DNA from: Rhodocyclaceae bacterium
Lineage (GTDB): Bacteria; Pseudomonadota; Gammaproteobacteria; Burkholderiales; Rhodocyclaceae
DNA: 64,000 nt
Assembly: GCA_028713915.1 (NCBI GenBank)
Contig: JAQTNK010000004.1
Coordinates: 62,501 to 126,500, forward strand
Direction: 5' to 3'
A program made the translations under genes and the position numbers. Below, piece after piece: positions 38,490 to 47,629 of the stretch (the stretch's first letter is position 1; each line of letters begins with the position of its first letter). The notes beneath the pieces are model-generated. The model did not search any database and was not told the DNA's origin. It saw only the letters and a program-made list of their open reading frames with translations.

Positions 38490-39464
38490 ATGAACGCCCC
38501 CCAGTCGCTCTATTCCAGTTCCGTCGCTTCGGCCTCGCTGCTCGAAAGCGTCGATGCGCGCACCAAGCTCGCCGGCTCCAATCGCATGGAGATCCTGTTG
38601 TTCTCGCTGGGCACGCACGAAACTTTCGGCATCAACGTATTCAAGGTGCGCGAGGTCAGCAAGACGCCTTCCATCACCAAGGCGCCGCACATGCCCGACG
38701 GCGTCGAAGGCCTGATCAGCCTGCGCGGCAACGTCATTCCCTGCGTCTCGCTGTCCAAGGTGATGGCCCTGGCCGATGCACCGCAGGAGCTCGGCGGCTC
38801 GATGATGGTGACCGAGTACAGCAAGCGCACCCTCGGCTTCCTCGTGCATGGCGTCGATCGCATCATCCGCGTCGAGTGGGACCGCGTGCGCGCGCCCGAG
38901 TCCGTCACCAGCGGCTCGCATGCCTACATCACCGCCATCACCGAACTGCCCGACGGCAAGCTCGTTTCCATCGTCGATGTCGAGCAGATCATGGCCAACA
39001 CTTTCGGCGAGGCCATCATCGGCCAGATCGAACGGGTCGATTCGGCCGACGAACACAATGTCTTCTTCGTCGACGACTCGGGGGTCGCGCGCAAGAAGAT
39101 CGCCGAGGTGCTCGACAAGCTCGGCGTCAAGCACAAGCATGCGCTGAACGGACTCGAAGCCTGGACGCGGCTGTCCGGCATGGCGGCCCACAGCCAGCAG
39201 TCGGGCCGCGACTTGCGCGAGGAGGTGAGCCTGATCCTGGTCGACGCCGAGATGCCGGAAATGGACGGCTACGTGCTGACGAAGAACATCAAGTCGGATG
39301 CCCGCTTCGAAGGCATCCCCGTCGTCATGCATTCGTCATTGTCGTCGGAGGCCAACCGCTCGATGGGCAAGAGCGTCGGCGTCGATGCCTACGTCGCCAA
39401 GTTCGACGCGGACGCGCTGGCCGAAACGCTGCGCCCGCTGTTGATGAAATCCCACAGAGATTGA
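38490..39464 (+). CDS. cheV: CheV coupling protein (second of two)
   Basis: A 324-residue paralogue of the preceding gene with the same CheW-receiver order (LLESVDARTKLAGSNRMEILLF in parts, ETFGINVFKVREVSKTP, LISLRGNVIPCVSL). The receiver reads FVDDSGVARKK and LILVDAEMPEMDG. It lacks the short insertion (VDSRTARR) of the first CheV. Tandem CheV genes suggest separate receptor groups are coupled. Confidence 0.94.
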   Translation: MNAPQSLYSSSVASASLLESVDARTKLAGSNRMEILLFSLGTHETFGINVFKVREVSKTPSITKAPHMPDGVEGLISLRGNVIPCVSLSKVMALADAPQELGGSMMVTEYSKRTLGFLVHGVDRIIRVEWDRVRAPESVTSGSHAYITAITELPDGKLVSIVDVEQIMANTFGEAIIGQIERVDSADEHNVFFVDDSGVARKKIAEVLDKLGVKHKHALNGLEAWTRLSGMAAHSQQSGRDLREEVSLILVDAEMPEMDGYVLTKNIKSDARFEGIPVVMHSSLSSEANRSMGKSVGVDAYVAKFDADALAETLRPLLMKSHRD

Positions 39465-39477
39465 TTCGGAGTAATCC

Positions 39478-39876
39478 ATGGCTGTTGATCCCAGCAAGAT
39501 CAGATTCCTTGTGGTCGATGATTTTTCGACCATGCGCCGCATTGTCCGCAACCTGCTCAAGGAGTTGGGATTCGTCAATGTCGAAGAGGCGGAAGACGGC
39601 GCCGTCGCCCTGCAGCGGCTGAAGTCCGGCGGCGGCATCGACTTCATCGTCACCGACTGGAACATGCCCAACATGGACGGCCTGACGCTGCTCCAGAGCG
39701 TGCGCGCCGACCCGGCGCTGAAGAACCTGCCGGTGCTGATGATCACGGCCGAGGCGAAGAAGGAGAACATCATCGCCGCGGCCCAGGCCGGCGCGTCGGG
39801 CTACATCGTCAAGCCCTTCACGGCGGCGACGCTGAACGAGAAGATGGTCAAGATATTCGAGAGGATGGGCGCCTGA
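39478..39876 (+). CDS. cheY: Chemotaxis response regulator CheY (canonical)
   Basis: A 132-residue protein very like enteric Che[26 protein letters not shown] (in parts), phospho-Asp in [25 protein letters not shown], and [12 protein letters not shown]. Phospho-CheY binds the flagellar switch. cheZ follows 25 bases downstream, the usual pairing. Confidence 0.97.
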   Translation: MAVDPSKIRFLVVDDFSTMRRIVRNLLKELGFVNVEEAEDGAVALQRLKSGGGIDFIVTDWNMPNMDGLTLLQSVRADPALKNLPVLMITAEAKKENIIAAAQAGASGYIVKPFTAATLNEKMVKIFERMGA

Positions 39877-39901
39877 GCCCCGCCGATAGGAACGAACCAT
39901 A

Positions 39902-40732
39902 ATGGCCAAACCCATCAATTTCGACGAATCGGGCGATTCGGAAGACCTCCAATCCTTGTTCGACAGCATCGCCGCCGGCAGGACGCCGGCGCCGCCGCCC
40001 ACGGCATCGCCGCGGCCGAATCATTCGGGCGATTCCGACGAGCTGCAGGCGCTGTTCGACTCCGTGGCCGAACAGGTCGCCGAGGCGCCCAAGGGCGCCG
40101 CATCGGCCGCCGCGGGCGACATGTCGACCCAGGAAGTCGCCTTCAATCGCATCGGCCACATGGCGCGACAACTGCACGATTCGCTGCGCGAACTCGGCTA
40201 CGACAAGATGCTCGAGAATACGGCGAAGACGATTCCCGATGCGCGCCAGCGCCTGACCTACATCGCCCAGATGACCGAGCAGGCGGCGAGCCGCGTCCTC
40301 AATGCCACCGACATCGCCAAGCCGCTGCAGGACAGCCTGCTGGCGAACTCGGAAGCGCTCGGCGCGCGCTGGAACAAGATGTTCGCCAACCAGTTGTCGG
40401 TCGACGAATTCAAGGCGCTGGCCGCCGATTCGCGGGCGTTTTTCCAGCAGGCGCCGGCGAAGATCAAGGCCACCAACGACCAGCTGACCGACATCATGAT
40501 GGCGCAGGACTTCCAGGACCTGACCGGCCAGGTCATCAAGAAAGTCGTCGAGATGGTGCAGGGGCTGGAAAGCCAGTTGCTGACGGTGCTGATCGAGGTG
40601 ATGCCCGAAGAGCGCAAGGCCGCGGCGCCGGAAAGCCTGATGAACGGCCCGGTGGTCAGTGCCGACGGGCGTTCCGACGTGGTGACGACTCAGGCGCAAG
40701 TCGACGATCTGCTTGAGAGCCTTGGGTTCTAG
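39902..40732 (+). CDS. cheZ: CheY-P phosphatase CheZ with repeated N-terminal peptide
   Basis: A 276-residue phosphatase, longer than the about 214-residue enteric CheZ. The active site AQDFQDLTGQV has the catalytic Asp206 and Gln210. The C-terminal CheY-binding helix is QVDDLLESLGF. The extra N-terminus holds two copies of a peptide, SGDSEDLQSLFDSIA (from residue 10) and SGDSDELQALFDSVA (from residue 42), that resemble that CheY-binding tail. These may be additional docking sites. Confidence 0.93.
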   Translation: MAKPINFDESGDSEDLQSLFDSIAAGRTPAPPPTASPRPNHSGDSDELQALFDSVAEQVAEAPKGAASAAAGDMSTQEVAFNRIGHMARQLHDSLRELGYDKMLENTAKTIPDARQRLTYIAQMTEQAASRVLNATDIAKPLQDSLLANSEALGARWNKMFANQLSVDEFKALAADSRAFFQQAPAKIKATNDQLTDIMMAQDFQDLTGQVIKKVVEMVQGLESQLLTVLIEVMPEERKAAAPESLMNGPVVSADGRSDVVTTQAQVDDLLESLGF

Positions 40733-40866
40733 ATCGTTGCCCGGCGCCGTGCAGGGAACGAAGGACAGAATGCGACGGATGGATCTGGGTTGCGGCCGGG
40801 CATGCGCTGCGCGCGTGTCGGCAGGCAGCGAAGGCGCCGTCGCGTAATTATGGAAAGGGGTACGGT

Positions 40867-42786
40867 ATGAGCGACTTTCAAGGCATGGAAGACCTGCTGC
40901 AGGATTTCCTGGTGGAGGCCACCGATCTCCTTTCGGGCGTCGACAACATGCTCATCGACCTCGAGCGCAGCCCCGACGACCGCAAGCTGCTCAACGACAT
41001 TTTCCGCGGCTTCCATACCATCAAGGGCGGCGCCGGCTTCCTCAATGCGACCGAGCTCGTGACCCTGTGCCACCTGACGGAAAGCCTGTTCGACAGGCTG
41101 CGCAACGGCGAATTGGCGATCACGAAGGAGGTCATGGACAGCATCCTTGCGGCGACGGGCACCGTGCGCGACATGTTCGGCCACCTGGAGCGCGGCGTGC
41201 AGCCGCCGGCGGCGGATGCCGCGCTGATCGCCAACCTCAAGGCGGCGATCGCCGGCCAATTGTCGGCGGCTGCGGCAGCGCCCGCCGCCGCCGTTGCGGT
41301 GCCGGCAACGGCCGCCGTTCAGGCCGGCGGGCCCAATTGGGATAATCTTTTCAACGCGGTGACCGGCGCCGCGCCTGCTGCCGTCGCCCCCGCGGCGCCG
41401 CCGGCCCCCGCGGTGCCCGCCGTGCCCGCCACCGCGGTCGAAGTGCATACCGACGTTGCCGGCAAGTCTCCCGAGGAAATCATCAAGCAGGCCGTCGGTC
41501 GGCGCGCCACCGACAAGCCGGGCTATCAGGGACCGGTGCAGGGCCGCCGGCCCGACGAGAAGACGCGCGACAACTCGATTCGCGTGGACACCTCCCGCCT
41601 CGACCAGGTGCTGAACCTGTCCGGCGAAATCGGCCTGACGAAGAACCGCCTGACCTCGCTGCGCAGCGACATCCTCAACGGCCGTTCCGACACCGACACG
41701 CTGCACGCGCTCGACCAGGCGGTGAGCCAGCTCGACCTGCTGGTGTCCGATCTCCAGAACGCCGTCATGAAGACGCGCATGCAGCCGATCGGCCGGCTGT
41801 TCCAGAAATATCCGCGCATCGCCCGCGATCTCGCCCGCAGCCTCGGCAAGGACGTCGAGCTGGTGCTCGTCGGCGAAGACACCGAAATCGACAAGACGAT
41901 GATCGAGGACTTGTCCGATCCGATCATCCACCTGATCCGCAATGCCGTCGACCACGGCGTCGAGACCGTCGAAGAGCGCCGCGCCAACGGCAAGACGGAG
42001 AAGGCGCCGGTGCGCCTCGAGGCGCGCCAGGAAGGCGACCATATCGTGCTCATCATCGCCGACGACGGTCGCGGCATGAACCCGGAAAAGCTGCGCGCCA
42101 AAGCCCTGGAGAAAGGCCTCATCACCGATGAGGAGGCCAACACCATGGACGAGCGGCAGAGCTTCAACCTCATCTTCCTGCCCGGCTTCTCGACCAAGGA
42201 CGTCGCGTCCGACGTCTCGGGCCGCGGCGTCGGCATGGATGTCGTCAAGACCAACATCCAGAAGCTCAACGGCTCGATCGAAATCAAGTCGTCGGCCGGC
42301 AAGGGCTCGACCTTCATCATTTCCCTGCCGCTGACGCTGGCCATCCTGCCGGTGCTGCTGGTGCAGCTCGGGCAGCAGCCGTTCGCCGTGCCGCTGTCGA
42401 TGGTGCGCGAGATCCTCCCGATCGAGGTCAGCCAGGTGCAGGAAGTCGGCGGCCGCGCGACCATGGTGGTGCGCGGCGAAGTGATGCCGATCTATCCCTT
42501 GCACTACCTGCTCGGCTGGGCGCCGGAGCAGGTCGCCGAATACGGCGTGCTGATGCAGACGGCCGAGCATACCTTCATCCTCGCCATCGACGGTTTCATG
42601 GGGCGCGAGGATGCAGTCATCAAGTCCCTCGAAGACTTCCGGCCCAAGGGCGTCGCCGGCGTGACGACGCTCTCCAACGGGCAGATCGTCCTCATTCTCG
42701 ACATGAAGGAACTGATGCTGGGCCTCGGCGACGGCCGCGGCGTGCCGCGTTCGGCCTTCGTCATCCGGGACGCGCTCGCCGCCTGA
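40867..42786 (+). CDS. cheA: Second CheA-type histidine kinase
   Basis: A 639-residue kinase. The Hpt domain has the phospho-His in FRGFHTIKGGAGFL. There is no P2 domain, only an Ala/Pro-rich linker (about 125-215). P3 starts near SIRVDTSRLDQVLNLSGE. The ATPase domain is intact (HLIRNAVDHGVE, IADDGRGM, FSTKDVASDVSGRGVGMD) and a CheW-like domain ends the protein. Lacking P2, it may have slower or different CheY transfer. It lies between cheZ and flhB, and its role relative to the CheA at 21.9 kb is unknown. Confidence 0.92.
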   Translation: MSDFQGMEDLLQDFLVEATDLLSGVDNMLIDLERSPDDRKLLNDIFRGFHTIKGGAGFLNATELVTLCHLTESLFDRLRNGELAITKEVMDSILAATGTVRDMFGHLERGVQPPAADAALIANLKAAIAGQLSAAAAAPAAAVAVPATAAVQAGGPNWDNLFNAVTGAAPAAVAPAAPPAPAVPAVPATAVEVHTDVAGKSPEEIIKQAVGRRATDKPGYQGPVQGRRPDEKTRDNSIRVDTSRLDQVLNLSGEIGLTKNRLTSLRSDILNGRSDTDTLHALDQAVSQLDLLVSDLQNAVMKTRMQPIGRLFQKYPRIARDLARSLGKDVELVLVGEDTEIDKTMIEDLSDPIIHLIRNAVDHGVETVEERRANGKTEKAPVRLEARQEGDHIVLIIADDGRGMNPEKLRAKALEKGLITDEEANTMDERQSFNLIFLPGFSTKDVASDVSGRGVGMDVVKTNIQKLNGSIEIKSSAGKGSTFIISLPLTLAILPVLLVQLGQQPFAVPLSMVREILPIEVSQVQEVGGRATMVVRGEVMPIYPLHYLLGWAPEQVAEYGVLMQTAEHTFILAIDGFMGREDAVIKSLEDFRPKGVAGVTTLSNGQIVLILDMKELMLGLGDGRGVPRSAFVIRDALAA

Positions 42787-42877
42787 TTTTCGCCGCGTCA
42801 AATAAGGGCTGAATCCCGGCCCTGTTTCCCTGCTTTGCCCTTGCCACCGGCGGCAATAATTGCCGGCATGGAGGGGC

Positions 42878-44029
42878 ATGCCCTTGGCTGAAGACAGCGA
42901 CCTCGAACGAACAGAATCAGCGTCAAGCCGCCGCATCGAAAAGGCGCGCGAAGAAGGCCAGGTTCCGCAATCGCGCGAACTGATGGCCTTTCTCGTCATG
43001 GCTTCGGGCGTCGCCGGCATGTGGGCGCTCGGCTCCTGGCTGTCCCACGGCGCCAGCGGCATCATGCGTCACGGCTTGAGTTTCGGCCGCGACGCGGCGT
43101 TCGATACGCACGCCATGAACAACGCCTTCGTCGCGCTGTCGTGGGAGGGGCTGACCCTGGCGGCGCCGATCTTCGTGTTGACCATGGCGGCGATCCTGCT
43201 GACGCCTTTCCTCATGGGCGGCTGGGTGTTTTCGCCCGACGCGCTGACGCTCAACTTCGAGCGCATGAATCCGCTGGAAGGACTCAAGCGTATGTTCTCG
43301 ATGCACAGCGTCGGCGAACTCGTCAAGGCCGTCCTCAAGTCGCTGCTGATCGGCGGCATCGTCTGGTGGGTGGTGCGCCACGAGCAGGAGCACCTGTTCG
43401 CGCTGATTTCCCAGCCGATCGACGCCGCCATCCACTCGCTGGTGAACATGCTGCTGTTCGCGGCCCTCGGCCTCGTCGTTGGCCTCGCCCTGATCGCCGC
43501 CATCGACGTGCCTTTCCAGCTGTGGCAGTACTACTCGAAGCTGCGCATGACCAAGGAAGAGGTCAGGCAGGAATACAAGGAAATGGAAGGCGATCCGCAG
43601 ATGAAGGCGCGCATCCGCAGCCAGCAGCGCGAGATGGCGCGCAAGCGCATGATGGCGGAAGTGCCCAAGGCCGATGTGGTGGTCACCAACCCGACCCATT
43701 TTGCCGTCGCGCTCAAGTACGACGCCGGCAACATGGGCGCGCCGCAGGTTGTCGCCAAGGGCATGAACGTGATCGCCCAGAAGATCCGCGAGCTGGCCGC
43801 CGAGCACGCCGTGCCGGTGATCGAAGCGCCGCCGCTGGCGCGCGCGCTGTACCGCCACGCCGACATCGGCGACCAGGTTCCCGCCGCGCTCTACACCGCG
43901 GTCGCCGAAATCATGGCCTACGTCTATCAGCTCAACCAGTTCATGACGAGCGGCGGCAAGCTGCTGCCGCCGCAGCTGCCCGGCGCCATCGCCGTGCCCG
44001 ACGGCCTCGATCCCGGAGTTCCTGACTGA
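42878..44029 (+). CDS. flhB: Flagellar export switch protein FlhB
   Basis: A 383-residue type III export component. Four membrane segments precede a cytoplasmic domain with the self-cleavage site in VVVTNPTHFAVAL, then APPLARALYRH. It switches secretion from rod/hook to filament substrates. The N-terminus AEDSDLERTESAS is typical. ATG 42878 is given; TTG 42884 has better spacing from GAGGGG. A CGGCAA-TAA-TTGCCG hairpin lies just upstream. The stop overlaps the flhA ATG. Confidence 0.95.
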   Translation: MPLAEDSDLERTESASSRRIEKAREEGQVPQSRELMAFLVMASGVAGMWALGSWLSHGASGIMRHGLSFGRDAAFDTHAMNNAFVALSWEGLTLAAPIFVLTMAAILLTPFLMGGWVFSPDALTLNFERMNPLEGLKRMFSMHSVGELVKAVLKSLLIGGIVWWVVRHEQEHLFALISQPIDAAIHSLVNMLLFAALGLVVGLALIAAIDVPFQLWQYYSKLRMTKEEVRQEYKEMEGDPQMKARIRSQQREMARKRMMAEVPKADVVVTNPTHFAVALKYDAGNMGAPQVVAKGMNVIAQKIRELAAEHAVPVIEAPPLARALYRHADIGDQVPAALYTAVAEIMAYVYQLNQFMTSGGKLLPPQLPGAIAVPDGLDPGVPD

Positions 44030-46128
44030 TGGCGCAGGCAATCACGCTCGACGCCTTCTTCTCGCGCGCCAACCTGCGCCAGCTGGCGGCGCCGCTGCTG
44101 ATCGTCCTCATCCTGTCGATGATGGTGCTGCCGCTGCCGCCATTCGTCCTGGACGTCTTCTTCACGTTCAACATCGCGCTCTCGGTCATGGTCATGCTGG
44201 TGGCGATGTACACCCTGAAGCCGCTCGACTTCTCGGTGTTCCCGACCGTGCTGCTGGTGACGACGCTGCTGCGGCTTTCGCTCAACGTCGCCTCGACGCG
44301 CGTCGTCTTGCTGCAGGGCCACACCGGGCCGGCGGCGGCGGGCAAGGTCATCGAGGCTTTCGGCCACTTCCTGGTCGGCGGCAATTATGCCGTAGGCATC
44401 GTGGTGTTCGTCATCCTGACGGTGATCAACTTCGTCGTCATCACCAAGGGCGCCGGCCGCATCGCCGAAGTCGGCGCGCGCTTCACCCTCGATGCCATGC
44501 CCGGCAAGCAGATGGCCATCGACGCCGACCTCAACGCCGGCCTTATCGGCGAGGACGACGCGCGCCGGCGCCGTTCCAATATCGCCCAGGAAGCCGACTT
44601 CTACGGCTCCATGGACGGCGCCTCGAAGTTCGTGCGCGGCGATGCCGTCGCCGGCATCCTGATCCTGCTGATCAACGTCATCGGCGGCCTCATCGTCGGC
44701 GTGCTCCAGCACGACATGGAAATCGGCGAAGCGGCCAAGGCCTACACGCTGCTGACCATCGGCGACGGCCTCGTGGCGCAGATCCCGGCCCTCATCATCT
44801 CGACCGCCGCCGGCCTCGTAGTGACGCGCGTCGGCGACGACGACAAGGACATCGGCCAGCAGTTCGTCGGCCAGGTCTTCGGCAATCCGATGGTGCTGGT
44901 ATTGACGGCCGGCATCCTCGGCATCCTCGGCCTGATTCCCGGCATGCCCAATTTCGTCTTCCTGCTGCTGGCTGGCGGCATCGGCGCGCTGGCCTGGTGG
45001 AAGCTGAAGGCGCAGAAGGCCGTGGCCAGCGCGGCGGCGGCTGCGCCGGCGCCGGTGGCGGCGCCGCCGGAATCGCAGGAGGCGAGCTGGTCGGACGTCG
45101 CTCCGGTCGACGTGCTCGGCCTCGAAGTCGGCTACCGCCTGATTCCGCTCGTCGACAAGGGCCAGGACGGCGACCTGCTCAAGCGCATTCGCGGCCTGCG
45201 CAAGAAGTTCGCGCAGGAAGTCGGCTTCCTTTCGGCGCCCGTGCACATCCGCGACAACCTGGAACTCAAGCCGAATGCCTACCGCATCACGTTGAAGGGC
45301 GTCGAGGTGGGCACCGGCGAAGCGTATCCGGGCATGTTCCTGGCGATCAATCCCGGCCGCGTGTCGGGGCCGCTGCCGGGCAACGCCACCAAGGATCCGG
45401 CCTTCGGCCTGCCGGCCATCTGGATCGATGCGCACCTGCGCGACCAGGCCCACGTCCTCGGCTATACCGTGGTCGATGCCGGCACGGTCGTGGCGACGCA
45501 TCTCAACCACGTCATCCTCTCGCACGCTGCCGAACTGCTCGGCCGCCAGGAAACCCAGGCGCTGCTCGACCATATCGCCACGGATGCGCCCAAGCTCGTC
45601 GAAGACCTGGTGCCGAAGCAGCTGCCGCTCGCGACGGTGCAGCGCGTGCTGCAGAACATGCTGGAAGAGGGCGTCAATATCCGCGACATGCGCAGCATCA
45701 TCGAAACGCTGGCCGAGAACGCGACGCGCACTCAGGACCCGGTCGAGCTCACCGCCCAGGTGCGCATCGCGCTGGGTCGCGCCATCGTCCAGCAACTCTA
45801 TCCGGGCACCACGGAACTGCAGGTGATGGCGCTGGAGCCCGGCCTCGAACGCATTCTGACGCAGGCCGTGCAGGGCGGCGGCGGCACGGCCGAAGCTTCG
45901 GGCATCGAGCCCGGCCTGGCCGACACCTTGCTGCGCGAGACCGTTGCCGCCGCCCAGCGCCAGGAGGAAGTCGGCCTGCCGGCCGTGCTGCTGGTGCCGG
46001 GCAACCTGCGCTGGCTGCTGTCGCGCTTCCTGCGGCGCGCCTGGCCGAATCTCAAGGTGCTGGCCAACGCCGAAATTCCCGAATCCCGAACGCTCAAGGT
46101 GACCACCGTCATCGGGGCCAGAAAATGA
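44029..46128 (+). CDS. flhA: Flagellar export gate protein FlhA
   Basis: A 699-residue export gate subunit. About eight membrane segments fill residues 20-330, with the conserved FHIPEP-type loop (RIAEVGARFTLDAMPGKQMAIDADL in parts, DDARRRRSNIAQEADFYGSMDGASKF in parts). The large cytoplasmic domain follows (DVLGLEVGYRLIPLVD, LGYTVVDAGTVVATHL, LVEDLVPKQLPLATVQRVL in parts). It overlaps flhB by one base (TGATG). Confidence 0.97.
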   Translation: MAQAITLDAFFSRANLRQLAAPLLIVLILSMMVLPLPPFVLDVFFTFNIALSVMVMLVAMYTLKPLDFSVFPTVLLVTTLLRLSLNVASTRVVLLQGHTGPAAAGKVIEAFGHFLVGGNYAVGIVVFVILTVINFVVITKGAGRIAEVGARFTLDAMPGKQMAIDADLNAGLIGEDDARRRRSNIAQEADFYGSMDGASKFVRGDAVAGILILLINVIGGLIVGVLQHDMEIGEAAKAYTLLTIGDGLVAQIPALIISTAAGLVVTRVGDDDKDIGQQFVGQVFGNPMVLVLTAGILGILGLIPGMPNFVFLLLAGGIGALAWWKLKAQKAVASAAAAAPAPVAAPPESQEASWSDVAPVDVLGLEVGYRLIPLVDKGQDGDLLKRIRGLRKKFAQEVGFLSAPVHIRDNLELKPNAYRITLKGVEVGTGEAYPGMFLAINPGRVSGPLPGNATKDPAFGLPAIWIDAHLRDQAHVLGYTVVDAGTVVATHLNHVILSHAAELLGRQETQALLDHIATDAPKLVEDLVPKQLPLATVQRVLQNMLEEGVNIRDMRSIIETLAENATRTQDPVELTAQVRIALGRAIVQQLYPGTTELQVMALEPGLERILTQAVQGGGGTAEASGIEPGLADTLLRETVAAAQRQEEVGLPAVLLVPGNLRWLLSRFLRRAWPNLKVLANAEIPESRTLKVTTVIGARK

Positions 46129-46150
46129 CGCCTGAAACGAAGGTAACGAC

Positions 46151-47629
46151 ATGACCGTAAAACGCTATTTTGCCGAGACCGCGCGCGAGTGCCTGCGCCG
46201 CGTGAAAGTGGAGCTCGGCCCCGATGCCATCGTCGTATCGAATCGTGCGCTCGACGGCGGCGTCGAGATCATGGCCATGTCGGCGGACAGCCTGAACGCG
46301 CTGTCGCAACAGCCGGCGCCGCGCCCCGCACCGGCGCCGCAGGCGCGTCCGGCGATTGCGGCGCAAGCGGAGCCGCCGCGCGCGCCGGCGCCGCGCCCGG
46401 CCGTCCAGGCACGTCCGCCGGTCGTGGACGACGATTACACGGTCAGCCTGTCCGCCAAGGCGCGTTCGCCTTTCCAGGCCTGGCAAGCGTCGCCGCAACC
46501 GCCGGCGCAACGGCCGCAGCAGCCGCCGCCGCAGCCCGCGCCGGCAGCCAAGGCGGCGCGTCCGCCGCTGCGGCCGTTGCCGCCGCGCAGCGAAGCGGCG
46601 GTGCCGACCAGCGCGCAGGTGGCGGCGGAACTGCAGCATGCCGCGGACATGCCTCCGCACGGCGAGCCGGCCGGCGTGCAGGTCACGCAACTGATGGCGG
46701 AAATGCAGACCATCAAGACCTTGCTGGAACGGCAGCTGGCGGGCTTTGCCTGGGGCGAGATGTCGCGCCAGACGCCGGCCAAGGCGCTGTTGCTGTCGGA
46801 AATGCTGGAGGCCGGCTTTTCCGGCGTGCTGGCGCGCAAGCTCTCCGACGACATGCCCGCCGAGCTGTCGGCCGACGAGGGCCGCAAGTGGCTGAAAAGC
46901 GCCGTCAATCGCCGCCTGCGCACGCTCACCAACGAGAACGACATCATCGATCGCGGCGGCGTCTTCGCCGTGGTCGGCCCCACCGGCGTCGGCAAGACGA
47001 CGACGACGGCCAAGCTCGCCGCGCGCTGCGTCGTGCGCTATGGCGCCGATCGCATGGCGCTGTTGACCACGGACGGCTACCGCATCGGCGCCCATGAGCA
47101 ACTGCGCATCTATGGCCGCATCCTCGGCGTGCCCGTGCATATCGTGCGCGACAGCGAAGACCTGCGCCGCACCTTGTCCGACTTGCGCGACAAGCACATG
47201 GTGCTGATCGATACCGTCGGCATGAGCCAGCGCGACCGCATGGTGGCCGAACAGGCGGCGATGCTGATGCGCGCCGGCGAAGTCAACCGCCTGCTGCTGC
47301 TCAACGCCACCAGCCGCGGCGACACGCTCGACGACGTCATCCGCGCCTACGCCGGCGAGAACCTGGCCGGCTGCATCCTCACCAAGGTCGACGAGGCGGC
47401 GTCGCTGGCGCCGGCGCTGGACGCCGCCGTGCGCCACGGCCTCATGCTCTCGTACGTCGCCAACGGCCAGCGCGTGCCCGAAGACCTGCACTTGCCCAAC
47501 CGCAACTACTTGCTCCATCGCGCCTTCAAGCAACCGGAGGCGGCCTCCCCGCACCGCCTGCGCGAAGACGAAATCGGCCTCGTGCTGTCGTCGCGCGGGA
47601 CGCAGCCGCGGGAGACGCCGCTTGTCTGA
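46151..47629 (+). CDS. flhF: Flagellar SRP-type GTPase FlhF
   Basis: A 492-residue GTPase that places flagella, commonly at the pole. The N-terminus KRYFAETARECLRRVK is typical. A Pro/Ala-rich spacer covers about 55-165. The SRP-GTPase domain shows the P-loop GPTGVGKTTTTAKLAAR near residue 277, LLTTDGYRIGAHEQL, LIDTVGMSQRD and LTKVDEA. The flhG-like gene overlaps its 3' end by 8 bases. Confidence 0.96.
   Translation: MTVKRYFAETARECLRRVKVELGPDAIVVSNRALDGGVEIMAMSADSLNALSQQPAPRPAPAPQARPAIAAQAEPPRAPAPRPAVQARPPVVDDDYTVSLSAKARSPFQAWQASPQPPAQRPQQPPPQPAPAAKAARPPLRPLPPRSEAAVPTSAQVAAELQHAADMPPHGEPAGVQVTQLMAEMQTIKTLLERQLAGFAWGEMSRQTPAKALLLSEMLEAGFSGVLARKLSDDMPAELSADEGRKWLKSAVNRRLRTLTNENDIIDRGGVFAVVGPTGVGKTTTTAKLAARCVVRYGADRMALLTTDGYRIGAHEQLRIYGRILGVPVHIVRDSEDLRRTLSDLRDKHMVLIDTVGMSQRDRMVAEQAAMLMRAGEVNRLLLLNATSRGDTLDDVIRAYAGENLAGCILTKVDEAASLAPALDAAVRHGLMLSYVANGQRVPEDLHLPNRNYLLHRAFKQPEAASPHRLREDEIGLVLSSRGTQPRETPLV

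Noticed and set aside
42851-42865. CGGCAA-TAA-TTGCCG palindrome before flhB as an operator
   Set aside because: It is short and single, and could arise by chance. It is mentioned only in the flhB entry.
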